Below, in pieces: positions 34,890 through 43,521 of a stretch of DNA of 64,000 nucleotides. Source of the DNA: Azophilus sp965215035 (GTDB taxonomy: Bacteria; Pseudomonadota; Gammaproteobacteria; Pseudomonadales; Azotimanducaceae); NCBI GenBank assembly GCA_965215035.1, contig OZ244040.1:2604001-2668000 (forward strand). Reading direction: 5' to 3'. Below the pieces are notes generated by a model that ran no database searches, had not been told where the DNA came from, and worked only from the letters and a program-made list of their open reading frames with translations. Every line of letters starts with the position of its first letter. Position 1 is the first letter of the stretch. The position numbers and the translations under genes were made by a program.

Positions 34890-36281
34890 ATGGCGTTTGC
34901 TATTGCACTGATTGTTTTGATTGTCGGTTCGGTACTTTTTCACGTGCTGAGCCCCTGGTACCTCACGGAACTGGCCTCGAACTGGAGCGCCATCGACTTC
35001 ACGATCGACGTCACCTTTTGGGTGACGGGCTTCGTATTCGTCGTGGTCAACTCCTTCATGGCCTACTGCATCATCCGGTTTCGCTACCGGAAGGATCGAC
35101 GTGCGGAGTACCAGCCGGAAAACAAGAAGCTGGAGATTTGGCTGACGGCGGTGACGGCGGTCGGCGTGGCGGCGATGCTCGCCCCCGGGTTGATCGTCTG
35201 GGCCGACTTCGTCACCGTGCCCGATGACGCGCACGAGGTTGAGGTGGTTGGCCAGCAGTGGCACTGGAATTACCGGCTGCCCGGTGACGACGCCAAGTTC
35301 GGCAATGTCGAGTCCCGATTCGTAACCGACGACAACCCGTTCGGCATGGATCCGGACGACCCCCACGGCCAGGACGACCGCCTGATCGAAAGCAACAAGC
35401 TGCACCTGCCCATCGACCAGCCGGTCAAGGTCAACCTGCGCTCCAAGGATGTGCTGCACAATTTCACCGTGACCCAGTTCCGGGTAAAGATGGACCTGGT
35501 GCCGGGCCTCGTCTCCTACCTGTGGCTGACGCCGACGAGAACCGGCGAGTTCGAGGTATTGTGCGAGGAACTGTGCGGCATCGGGCACTTCGCGATGCGC
35601 GGCCTGGTGGCCGTTGATGCACAGGACGACTACGACGCCTGGTACGCGGCGCAGCCAACCTACGCGCAGACGCTGAACCGCCCAATCGGCGACCCGGTGG
35701 TGGGCCAGGCGCGCTATGCGGTCTGCGCGGCATGCCACGGCCCGGCCGGGGAAGGCATGCCGGCCCTGAATGCGCCGAAGATCGCCGGCCAGGAGCCCTG
35801 GTACCTGCGCCGCCAGCTCGGCTACTATAAGGCTGGGGCGCGCGGCACCCACCCCGACGACATCTACGGGCAGCAGATGGCACCCATGGTCATCACGCTG
35901 GCGGACGAGCAGGCGGTAGAGGATGTCATCGCCTATATCGGCACCTTTGCGGACCATCCAGCCCCGGTCACCGTGGGCGGCGACAGCGAGCGGGGGCGCG
36001 AGTTGTGGGTGACCTGCGGGGCCTGTCACGGCTACGCCGGCGAGGGCATCAAGGCCCTGAACGCGCCGCGCACGGCCGGTATGAGCGACTGGTACCTGAA
36101 GCGTCAGTTGCAGAAATTCCAGGCCGGCATACGCGGCCGCCATCCCGACGACCTGTATGGATGGCAGATGGCCGAAATGGCAAGAGTTCTGAAGGAAGAC
36201 AGCGCCGTCGACGACGTCGTTGCCTACATCAATACCTTTGGCCGCGGGGCGGCCGCCACGGACATTGGAGCGGAGGAATAG
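34890..36281 (+). CDS. Cytochrome c oxidase subunit II with two C-terminal cytochrome c domains
   Basis: 463 residues. Two N-terminal transmembrane helices are followed by the CuA cupredoxin domain with Cys225/Cys229 in CEELCGIGHFAM and the upstream His in HNFTV. Two class-I cytochrome c domains follow, with heme motifs CAACH (Cys279) and CGACH (Cys376). caa3-type oxidases carry one fused cytochrome c; two is less usual and would give the enzyme its own electron wire. First of five oxidase genes on plus. Confidence 0.93.
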   Translation: MAFAIALIVLIVGSVLFHVLSPWYLTELASNWSAIDFTIDVTFWVTGFVFVVVNSFMAYCIIRFRYRKDRRAEYQPENKKLEIWLTAVTAVGVAAMLAPGLIVWADFVTVPDDAHEVEVVGQQWHWNYRLPGDDAKFGNVESRFVTDDNPFGMDPDDPHGQDDRLIESNKLHLPIDQPVKVNLRSKDVLHNFTVTQFRVKMDLVPGLVSYLWLTPTRTGEFEVLCEELCGIGHFAMRGLVAVDAQDDYDAWYAAQPTYAQTLNRPIGDPVVGQARYAVCAACHGPAGEGMPALNAPKIAGQEPWYLRRQLGYYKAGARGTHPDDIYGQQMAPMVITLADEQAVEDVIAYIGTFADHPAPVTVGGDSERGRELWVTCGACHGYAGEGIKALNAPRTAGMSDWYLKRQLQKFQAGIRGRHPDDLYGWQMAEMARVLKEDSAVDDVVAYINTFGRGAAATDIGAEE

Positions 36282-36282
36282 C

Positions 36283-38061
36283 ATGGCCCAGGTTGCGCAC
36301 GACGCGGTCACGGAGGCGGATCTTGGTCCGTTCGAGGTCGAGGATGTCGAGCTTTATCACCCGAAAACCTTCATTGGCAAGTACATCTGGAGCCAGGACG
36401 CCAAGATAATCGCCATACAGTATGGAATAACCGCCATCGGCATTGGGCTGGTGGCTCTCGCGCTCTCCATCCTGATGCGGCTGCAGCTCGGGTTTCCGGA
36501 CAGCTTTTCGGTGATCGACCCAGCCAACTACCTGCAGTTCGTCACCATGCACGGCATGATCATGGTGATCTACCTGCTCACAGCGCTGTTTCTCGGTGGT
36601 TTCGGCAATTACCTGATACCGCTGATGTGCGGCGCGCGGGACATGGTGTTCCCCTATGTGAACATGATCAGCTACTGGGTTTATCTGGCCGCGGTGCTCA
36701 TACTGGTAGCGAGTTTCTTTGTCCCCGGCGGGCCGACTGGTGCCGGCTGGACGCTGTATCCGCCCCAGGCGATTGCGGAGGGCACCCCGGGGCGGGGTTC
36801 CGGCATCATCCTGATGCTCATCTCGCTGTGCGTGTTCATCGTCGGTTTTACCATGGGGGGCCTCAACTATGTGGTCACGGTGCTGCAGGCCAGAACCCGG
36901 GGCATGACCCTAATGCGCCTGCCGCTGACCGTTTGGGGCATCTTCATGGCAACGGTGCTGGCGTTACTGGCCTTTCCGGCCTTGTTCGTTAGCTGCATCA
37001 TGATGATTCTCGACCACCTGATCGGCACCAGCTTCTTCATGCCGGCCATGGTTTCGATGGGCGAGCAAACGGCCTACGATGGCGGCAGCCCCATCCTGTT
37101 CCAGCACCTGTTCTGGTTCTTCGGGCACCCGGAGGTGTACATCGTGGCGCTGCCGGCGTTCGGCATCGTCTCCGATATCCTGTCCACCCACGCCCGCAAG
37201 AACATCTTCGGCTATCGCATGATGGTGTGGGCCATCGTCGCCATCGGGGCGCTGAGCTTTATTGTCTGGGCGCATCACATGTATGTCAGCGGCATGAACC
37301 CGTACTTTGGCTTCTTCTTCGCAACGACGACGCTGATCATCGCGGTACCGACCGCCATCAAGGTATACAACTGGGTATTGACCCTGTGGCGGGGCAATAT
37401 CCAGCTCACCGTCCCCATGTTGTTTGCCATCGGCTTCATCTTCACTTTCATCAACGGTGGCCTGACCGGCCTCTTCCTCGGCAACGTGACGGTTGACCTG
37501 CCGCTTTCGGACACCTACTTCGTCGTCGCGCACTTCCACATGGTAATGGCCGTTTCCCCGGTTCTGGTGGTGTTTGGCGCCATCTACCACTGGTACCCCA
37601 AGATCACCGGCAGGATGCTCGACGATTCCCTGGGCAAGATCCATTTCTGGGCGACCTTTCTCGGCACCTATGCCATCTACTACCCGATGCACTACCTCGG
37701 TTTCGAAGGTGTGCCGCGCCGCTACTACGCCTACGGGGAAACCGCCTTCATGTCCGAGTCGGCCCAGGATTTGAACGCGGCCATTTCCATTGCGGCCATA
37801 TTCGTCGCCGCCGCCCAGGTGATCTTCCTCATCAACATCGTCAAGAGCCTGATCGACGGCAGGAAGGCGGGTGCCAATCCCTGGAACGCCACCACCCTTG
37901 AGTGGCAGACGCCGCATACGCCGCCGCGACACGGCAACTTCGATGCATTGCCCTCGGTGTATCGGTGGGCCTACGACTACGGTGTGCCGGGCGCACAACG
38001 GGACTTCATTCCCCAGAATGTCCCTTCCGAGGAAATGGCCGAAGCCAGGACGAAGTCTTGA
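36283..38061 (+). CDS. Cytochrome c oxidase subunit I (heme-copper, type A)
   Basis: 592 residues, 12 or more transmembrane helices. Heme and CuB ligands are recognisable: His in TMHGMIMV, FFGHPEVYIV (CuB His, cross-linked Tyr), WAHHMYVSG, and HFHMVMAVS. The glutamate in GHPEV and the polar TTTLIIAVPTAIKVYNW belong to the proton pathways of A-family oxidases. Catalytic subunit reducing O2 to water with proton pumping. Starts at the ATG 1 bp after the subunit II stop. Confidence 0.96.
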   Translation: MAQVAHDAVTEADLGPFEVEDVELYHPKTFIGKYIWSQDAKIIAIQYGITAIGIGLVALALSILMRLQLGFPDSFSVIDPANYLQFVTMHGMIMVIYLLTALFLGGFGNYLIPLMCGARDMVFPYVNMISYWVYLAAVLILVASFFVPGGPTGAGWTLYPPQAIAEGTPGRGSGIILMLISLCVFIVGFTMGGLNYVVTVLQARTRGMTLMRLPLTVWGIFMATVLALLAFPALFVSCIMMILDHLIGTSFFMPAMVSMGEQTAYDGGSPILFQHLFWFFGHPEVYIVALPAFGIVSDILSTHARKNIFGYRMMVWAIVAIGALSFIVWAHHMYVSGMNPYFGFFFATTTLIIAVPTAIKVYNWVLTLWRGNIQLTVPMLFAIGFIFTFINGGLTGLFLGNVTVDLPLSDTYFVVAHFHMVMAVSPVLVVFGAIYHWYPKITGRMLDDSLGKIHFWATFLGTYAIYYPMHYLGFEGVPRRYYAYGETAFMSESAQDLNAAISIAAIFVAAAQVIFLINIVKSLIDGRKAGANPWNATTLEWQTPHTPPRHGNFDALPSVYRWAYDYGVPGAQRDFIPQNVPSEEMAEARTKS

Positions 38062-38101
38062 GGCGGATTCCCGGTTCCGGTAGCCCCCTGGGGGGATTTG
38101 C

Positions 38102-38761
38102 ATGACCGTAACGCTCGCATTCCTAGCGGTGCTGATGGGTATCGTGGTCTGGTGGCTGGTCTGGCAGACCATCAACACCAAGCCCTGGGTGGCGAGCGCC
38201 CCGGTGGGCGACCAGCCGGGCGTCGGCTTTCTGCCACCCGTCAAGGTGGCGCTTGGCGTGCTGCTGGCGGTAATCACATCGTTCTTCGCTCTGTTCGTGA
38301 GCGCCTATGCGATCCGCATGGAGTACGACGACTGGCGCCCGCTGCCGGAACCGCAAATGTTGTGGGCCAACACCGGCATCCTGTTCCTGGGCAGCGTTGG
38401 CCTGCAGTTGGCGTGGCGCGCGGCTGGGCGCGGGGACTGGTCGGCGATCAGGCTCTGGTTGCTGGTTGGCGGCGTCTGCGCCCTGGTGTTCGTGGGCGGC
38501 CAGTTGGTCGCCTGGCAACAACTGGCGGAATCGGGCTATATCGTTTCCGGCAATCCAGCCAATGCCTTCTTCTATACGCTCACCGCGCTGCATGTGCTGC
38601 ACCTGCTTGGTGGCCTGGTGGCCTGGGCGCGGACGGCCGGTCGCGCCTGGAAGGTTGAATCCATGCGCCGAACCCGGCTCGGGGTCGAACTCTGCGCTGT
38701 TTACTGGCACTTTCTGTTCGTTGTTTGGCTGATTCTGTTCGGCCTGATGTTGTCCACCTGA
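38102..38761 (+). CDS. Cytochrome c oxidase subunit III-type protein (first copy)
   Basis: 219 residues, about six or seven hydrophobic helices. The C-terminal half AFFYTLTALHVLHLLGGLVAW and ELCAVYWHFLFVVWLILFG matches the subunit III pattern. The N-terminal half has a divergent loop (EYDDWRPLPEPQMLW). A second subunit III-type gene follows immediately, so this one may be a specialised partner subunit rather than the main CoxC. Confidence 0.82.
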   Translation: MTVTLAFLAVLMGIVVWWLVWQTINTKPWVASAPVGDQPGVGFLPPVKVALGVLLAVITSFFALFVSAYAIRMEYDDWRPLPEPQMLWANTGILFLGSVGLQLAWRAAGRGDWSAIRLWLLVGGVCALVFVGGQLVAWQQLAESGYIVSGNPANAFFYTLTALHVLHLLGGLVAWARTAGRAWKVESMRRTRLGVELCAVYWHFLFVVWLILFGLMLST

Positions 38762-38778
38762 ATTGGGATGTAACTACC

Positions 38779-39480
38779 GTGGCGGAATCCGTTGCTCTAG
38801 CTCCTGGGATAAAAGGTATTGTCGACGACTGGTCTTCGGATCAGCGGGCGTTCAAGCAGGTTCCCTGGGGAAAGGCCATGATGTGGATCTTTCTCCTCAG
38901 CGACACCTTTATTTTCTCCTGCTTCCTGGTCTCGTACATGACGGTGCGCATGTCCACCACCGTACCCTGGCCCAACTCCAGCGAGGTGTTTGCGTTGACG
39001 ATGTTCGGCGCCCACATTCCGCTGATTCTAATCGCTATCATGACATTCGTGCTCATCACGAGCAGTGGCACCATGGCCATGGCGGTGAAGTTCGGCTACG
39101 AGAAACGCAAGGTGCCGACCTTCCTGCTGTTGATGGTGACCGCTCTGCTCGGCGCAACCTTCGTGGGCATGCAGGCTTTCGAGTGGACGAAGCTCATAGT
39201 CGACGAGGGCGTGCGTCCCTGGTCAAATCCCATGGGTGCCCCACAGTTCGGTGCCGCCTTCTTCATGATCACTGGATTTCACGGCACCCACGTATCCTTC
39301 GGTGTCCTGTTCCTGGTGATCACGGCCATCAAGGTTATTCGGGGAGACCTCGACCGGGAGACACCGGGGTTCATGACCGGCCGCAAGAACCGCTACGAGA
39401 TCGTCGAGACGATGGGGCTGTATTGGCACTTCGTCGATCTGGTCTGGGTCTTCATTTTCGCGTTCTTCTATCTTTGGTAG
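38779..39480 (+). CDS. Cytochrome c oxidase subunit III (second copy)
   Basis: 233 residues from the GTG at 38779; an ATG at 38725 overlapping the previous gene is possible. Helices and motifs WGKAMMWIFLLSDTFIFSCFL, MQAFEWTKL, AAFFMITGFHGTHVSFGVLFL and MGLYWHFVDLVWVFIFAFFYL are canonical for subunit III, which stabilises subunit I and its proton uptake. Following genes and spacing show a single operon. Confidence 0.93.
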   Translation: MAESVALAPGIKGIVDDWSSDQRAFKQVPWGKAMMWIFLLSDTFIFSCFLVSYMTVRMSTTVPWPNSSEVFALTMFGAHIPLILIAIMTFVLITSSGTMAMAVKFGYEKRKVPTFLLLMVTALLGATFVGMQAFEWTKLIVDEGVRPWSNPMGAPQFGAAFFMITGFHGTHVSFGVLFLVITAIKVIRGDLDRETPGFMTGRKNRYEIVETMGLYWHFVDLVWVFIFAFFYLW

Positions 39481-39597
39481 GAACCAAGCGGTGGGGGCGA
39501 ACGGGCGACATGAGGTGCGAACGGCGGGGCGATGGGCGCTCGGCGTGCGCAAAGTGGCAATTCTTTGCCGGCGATTACAAGGATTAGGACATTAACA

Positions 39598-39918
39598 ATG
39601 GCTGACGAAGGTCAACAACATCCAATAGCGATCTATTTCTGGGTGTGGGGGTTGCTGTTTGTGCTGAGCGCCGCCTCCTACATGGTCGACATCATGGAGT
39701 TTCAAGGCTACCTGCGCTGGAGCCTCATCGTCGTCTTCATGATGCTGAAGGCCGGCCTGATCGTGGCCGTTTTCATGCACATGATGTGGGAGCGCATGGC
39801 GCTCATCTACGCCATTCTGGTGCCGCCACTGGTGATTATCGTGCTGGTCGGCCTGATGGCCGGAGAGGCGGACTACACCTTCCTGACACGCATGGAGTTC
39901 TTCACCTTTATCTTCTAG
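39598..39918 (+). CDS. Prokaryotic cytochrome c oxidase subunit IV-type protein
   Basis: 106 residues with three transmembrane helices (about 13-33, 40-60, 70-90) and a conserved-looking MLKAGLIVAVFMHMMWERM. Small COX4-type accessory subunits end caa3/aa3 operons. The 145-bp repeat element begins at the last base of the stop codon. Confidence 0.85.
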   Translation: MADEGQQHPIAIYFWVWGLLFVLSAASYMVDIMEFQGYLRWSLIVVFMMLKAGLIVAVFMHMMWERMALIYAILVPPLVIIVLVGLMAGEADYTFLTRMEFFTFIF

Positions 39919-40062
39919 GGAAGCTCTGAACAAGTACGCCGTTACCTGATAGCGCCAAGCAAAATCAATCGGTTGTGGAGCATGGTGCCCGGCCATAGCA
40001 ACAATCGTATTGTTACTTTGCAACGCTGAACAGGGCCGGGATGGACTTGCTCGGAGTTTCCC
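39918..40062. mobile_element. 145-bp MITE-like element, copy B (intact ends)
   Basis: Terminal inverted repeats gggaagctctgaacaag (39918-39934) and cttgctcggagtttccc (40046-40062) match at 14 of 17 positions. Internal motif attgttactttg is shared with copy A at 13613. No coding capacity. It abuts the stop codon of the last oxidase gene, where it may act as a terminator. Confidence 0.65.
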
Positions 40063-40211
40063 CAACCCGATAAGCGGCTGCCTAACCCGCCGTGTCCGGT
40101 GGACTCATGCCGCAGGGCTGTTGGCGTCGACGCGGGCCTTGTTGAATGCGCCGGCCCTTAGGTGCTCCGTCCCACCGCATCGCCGCCGCGACGGTCGCTC
40201 CCGCCGCCGTA

Positions 40212-40544
40212 TCAGGGGATCGGCACCCACACGTTGCACCACCCCTTGGCGGCGACCAGCTTGCCCGGAAATATGGCGCAGGTTCCCCATTCCTCCTCGG
40301 TGGCCTTGTACTGTAGGCAGTTGTCGCAGAATTGCGTTGCACCCTCGCTGCCGGCGCGCCTAGGGAATTTGCTGGTATCCACGGCCGTCGCGTCGTGTTT
40401 GTAGCCGAGTGCCACCGCGACCGGGTCGTCTTCGCTGATCTTCACTTCGCCCGCCGCCCGGGTCGGGCTCGTGCCTAGCACGCTGAGCAGCGGGATTGTC
40501 GCGAGACCGGCCGAGTGCCTCATAAAGGTGCGTCGTGATTTCAT
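40212..40544 (-). CDS. High-potential iron-sulfur protein (HiPIP)
   Basis: 110 residues with a twin-arginine-type signal (SRRTFMRHSAGLATIPLL, cleavage about residue 31). The mature domain carries Cys73, Cys76, Cys89 and Cys103, the C-x2-C-x12-C-x13-C arrangement of HiPIPs that bind a [4Fe-4S] cluster. HiPIPs are periplasmic single-electron carriers, in several gammaproteobacteria electron donors to terminal oxidases or reaction centres. Location beside the oxidase operon makes it a candidate donor, by inference. Confidence 0.92.
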   Translation of the reverse strand: MKSRRTFMRHSAGLATIPLLSVLGTSPTRAAGEVKISEDDPVAVALGYKHDATAVDTSKFPRRAGSEGATQFCDNCLQYKATEEEWGTCAIFPGKLVAAKGWCNVWVPIP

Positions 40545-40611
40545 GTTTTACTAGTCCTACGATTCGACTTGGATGATTAGCAAGTATTCCGCACCTTGGC
40601 CTTGTGTGCCA

Positions 40612-42813
40612 CTACAAAAGGTCCAGGATGCGGCTGTATTTCAGAATCAATTCGCGGCGCGGCGCTCCCGGCTGCCCCCGCTGGTCGGTTTCGTTGTAGA
40701 CCAGGTACAGCCCGGTGTTGGCGGATTGTAGCCAGGCAAACCGCAGGTTGGTGGCTAGGGTGTCGTTCCGGTCGTCGTACTGAAGCAGCGCTTGAAGCGA
40801 AATGTTGGGGCTGAATGAGTAGGTTGCCCGCAGCCGGCCGACATGCACCTTGAAATCGGCCTGGGGTAGATTGAACGAGTTGTAGTTCCAGGAAAGTTCC
40901 GAGGAGAACTTCTCGCCGATTCGGTAACGCAGCAGGGGTTCCAGGTTGACCCGCTCGCCGCCGAAGCGGCCCCCGATTATCGCCCGCACATAGAAGCTCA
41001 ACGGCTTGGCCTCGTCGGTAAGGAAGACCAGTTGCGCCTCCGTTTCATGGTAGCTGCCGGGGGGAACGGTCGCCCCCGGGGAGATTTCGAATGGTTCGCG
41101 CACGCCTTCGAGGGTGAAGTTGACCCCGGTATGAATTTCCAGCCCGGAGTTCCACTCCCAGTGGGTGTCCACATGCAGCCAACTCGATTCGTGGAAGCCG
41201 TCCTCGTAGCCCCAGTGGCTGATGTAGCCGATGTGCGGGCGCACCTCGTGCAGGCCCCACAGGTTGTCCGGTCGGAGGCGGCGCAGGCTGAATGCACCGA
41301 CCCTGCGGTAGGCGGTGCGCGCCAGGAAACCGACTTCGGGGTTGAAATTGCCGGCGACTTCGGTAAGGGAGAGGCTGTGCGACCACCGCTCCGAGCGATA
41401 GTTGCCCTTGATGTTGTAGGCGTGGTCGCTACCCGGTCGCCCCGGTGAATCGGTTTTCGCCAGCCAGCCGGAGAGGGTCGCGTCTTCCCCGACCCCCCAG
41501 CGGCCGTCGATTGCGTAGGTTCGATTGTGGTCATCCTCCCTTTGCACAAGGAAGCTGCCGTCGCCCTGCCGGTTCACGGCCATAACGCCGATGGAGGATC
41601 GGCTGGGGAGCTCGTAGTTGAGCCGGGCCACCGTATAGTCGTTGCGGGGTGCGGTGCCTGGGACGGCTTGGGAGCGCATGTGCAGCAAACCCACGTTGGC
41701 GCGCCTGCCCACCTTGCCGGTCAGGCGCACGCCGCCGTCGATGGGAATCTGCGTGCCTTCGGCGCCGATGCCGATGCGGCGGCTGAAAAACAGTTCCACC
41801 TGTTCGGATTCGCCCACCGAGAACTGGCCGGAGTTCTCTAGGAAGAACGGGCGCTTCTCCTCGAAGAACAGGCTGAAACGGTCCAGATTCACCTGCAGTT
41901 CGTCGGCCTCTACCTGGGCGAAGTCGGTGTTGTAGGTGGCATCTAGGGTCAGGCTCGGCGTAATGGAGTACTTGAGGTCGAGGCCGAATTCGCCGTTGAG
42001 ATTGGTGCCCTCGATCAAGCCGCCCCGAGCCCCATTGCCGAGCGCGTAGGGCGTCAGCTTCAGGTTGCGTTGCGGGGCGACGCCAACAGCTTCCACCCGG
42101 CCGGCCCGGGAAACCCGGTAGAGGTTGTATTGGCGCGGCAACGGCGACCAGAACGCCTCTTCGTTGTAGCGGCGAATGTTGCGCTGAAAATTGATTCCCC
42201 AGGATTGCAGGCCCCCGCCGGCGTAGCGCAACGACTTGAATGGTATGGCGATTTCGGTGCTCCAGCCGACTTCGGAGATGGCGCTGGCGACCGACCAGGT
42301 GGTGTCCCAGTTCAGGTTGAATCCGCTACCGGATTGGAAGCGCGCGTCGCTGCCTTCTCGCGTGACCTGTGCGTCGTACTGAATGCCAGCGGGATTGGTG
42401 CCGAATACAAAACCATTCTGGCCGTCGCGGAAGGTGTCCAGGATGACCTGAAAGCTGTCTGTGTCGACCAGGCTGCTGTCGCGTCGGCTGTCGGCGACGA
42501 TGATGGCGTCGGGGTTGTCGTCATGGCAGACCGCCCCGATGTAGAGGGTGTCGCGGGTAAAGCCGACGAACACCTCGGTGCGCTGTGTCGCCGGCGAGCC
42601 CTCGTCGGGCTTGGTTTGCCGGAAGCCGGTGGCTGGCCGTGCGCCGCGCCAGGCGGCGTCCCCGAGCACATCGCCGTCGATTACCGGGGGCGATTCGAGA
42701 GCGGCGGCGTGCATGACCGGCCCGGAGTCCGCCGGCCCGGCCGTGGCCGCAAACAAAACGAAGACGCCGAGCGCTGCCGCTATTGCGCTTGACCGCCGCC
42801 TCAACTGGCGCAA
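40612..42813 (-). CDS. DUF5916 / CBM9-like N-terminal outer-membrane-type protein
   Basis: 733 residues with a signal peptide (about residues 11-30). Residues ~40-220 form a CBM9-like domain (PPVIDGDVLGDAAWRGA, VFVGFTRDTLYIGAVCHD, WSTEIAIPFKSLRY). The rest is rich in alternating beta strands (LSLFFEEKRPFFLENSGQF, EKFSSELSWNYNSFN) and ends in LKYSRILDLL, consistent with an outer-membrane barrel. Members of this family are widespread but uncharacterised; some are predicted carbohydrate-binding. No partner gene suggests a substrate. Confidence 0.82.
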   Translation of the reverse strand: MRQLRRRSSAIAAALGVFVLFAATAGPADSGPVMHAAALESPPVIDGDVLGDAAWRGARPATGFRQTKPDEGSPATQRTEVFVGFTRDTLYIGAVCHDDNPDAIIVADSRRDSSLVDTDSFQVILDTFRDGQNGFVFGTNPAGIQYDAQVTREGSDARFQSGSGFNLNWDTTWSVASAISEVGWSTEIAIPFKSLRYAGGGLQSWGINFQRNIRRYNEEAFWSPLPRQYNLYRVSRAGRVEAVGVAPQRNLKLTPYALGNGARGGLIEGTNLNGEFGLDLKYSITPSLTLDATYNTDFAQVEADELQVNLDRFSLFFEEKRPFFLENSGQFSVGESEQVELFFSRRIGIGAEGTQIPIDGGVRLTGKVGRRANVGLLHMRSQAVPGTAPRNDYTVARLNYELPSRSSIGVMAVNRQGDGSFLVQREDDHNRTYAIDGRWGVGEDATLSGWLAKTDSPGRPGSDHAYNIKGNYRSERWSHSLSLTEVAGNFNPEVGFLARTAYRRVGAFSLRRLRPDNLWGLHEVRPHIGYISHWGYEDGFHESSWLHVDTHWEWNSGLEIHTGVNFTLEGVREPFEISPGATVPPGSYHETEAQLVFLTDEAKPLSFYVRAIIGGRFGGERVNLEPLLRYRIGEKFSSELSWNYNSFNLPQADFKVHVGRLRATYSFSPNISLQALLQYDDRNDTLATNLRFAWLQSANTGLYLVYNETDQRGQPGAPRRELILKYSRILDLL

Positions 42814-43521
42814 AGCCTTCGTTCAGGAGCTATCGGCGGGGCGCTGACCGGCGTGTTCGGGGCGGAGCGGGGCATGTTGGTAGGTTGCGAACCTGGCTCA
42901 TCGAGTTTGCAGTATAACGATTGGCGGCCCGGCACGCCCCGACTGAAGTGTGACCCTTATCGCGCAGGCTAGGGGGAACCCGGTTCGCCTAGAGGCCGAA
43001 CTCGCACTCGCCGACGGCGAGGCCGCGCCCTCTACCTGCCGCTGACACTGCGCAACCGGGAGGACATCTTGTGCCGGCTGCGGCAGGTGGGCCTTGAGGA
43101 CGGCATGCTGTTGTCCCTCGGAGTCTCCGACGCCATGGCGGAGGAGGTGATCGACGGTTCGACGAGAACCGGGGCCGGTTCCACACGCTGCCCGTGCGGC
43201 TGCTGCTGCCTATCGCCAGGGCGGTCGCGGTGTTCGGGGACCGCTGGCGGGAGGTCGTGGAGGCGACTAGGATGCGAACGTCCTAGGTGGCCGCGGTGCC
43301 CGGCCTGTGTGGCCGCTTCGAAGTGCTTGGTTCTTGGCGGATAATGGGTTAACATCCGCCTCTTTATGAGATGGGTTACATCCCCGAACTGGCGCGGCCG
43401 CGTGTCGAGTCGGGCGGGGTAGTGTTTTAGAATTGGCGCTCTAGAGCACAGGATGGTTGGAATGTAAGCAAGGTCATTCCGCCGATTTGTTCATTTTAAA
43501 AATAAACGAACGTTGGCAGAA
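42814..43521. other. 708-bp intergenic region with a possible decayed gene
   Basis: Between DUF5916 and the ligase gene. 43022-43284 looks like a frame-disrupted coding remnant (listed separately). A perfect palindrome gctctagagc lies at about 43438-43447 and a T-rich/A-rich block (cattttaaaaataaacg) just before the ligase start; either may be regulatory, but no consensus promoter is clear. Confidence 0.45.
43022..43284 (+). pseudogene. Probable frameshifted gene remnant
   Basis: One frame reads LYLPLTLRNREDILCRLRQ...MAEEVID and, after a shift near 43155, another reads FDENRGRFHTLPVRLLLPIARAVAVFGDRW and ends in MRTS at a TAG. Both halves have protein-like composition whereas neither alone is a full gene, so decay by indel is likely. 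The first half faintly recalls the C-terminal part of DegT-type aminotransferases; the resemblance is too weak to name. Confidence 0.3.

Noticed and set aside
36964..38277. 437-codon minus-strand open frame opposite the oxidase subunit I gene
   Set aside because: His/Arg/Asp-rich, typical antisense of a membrane protein gene.
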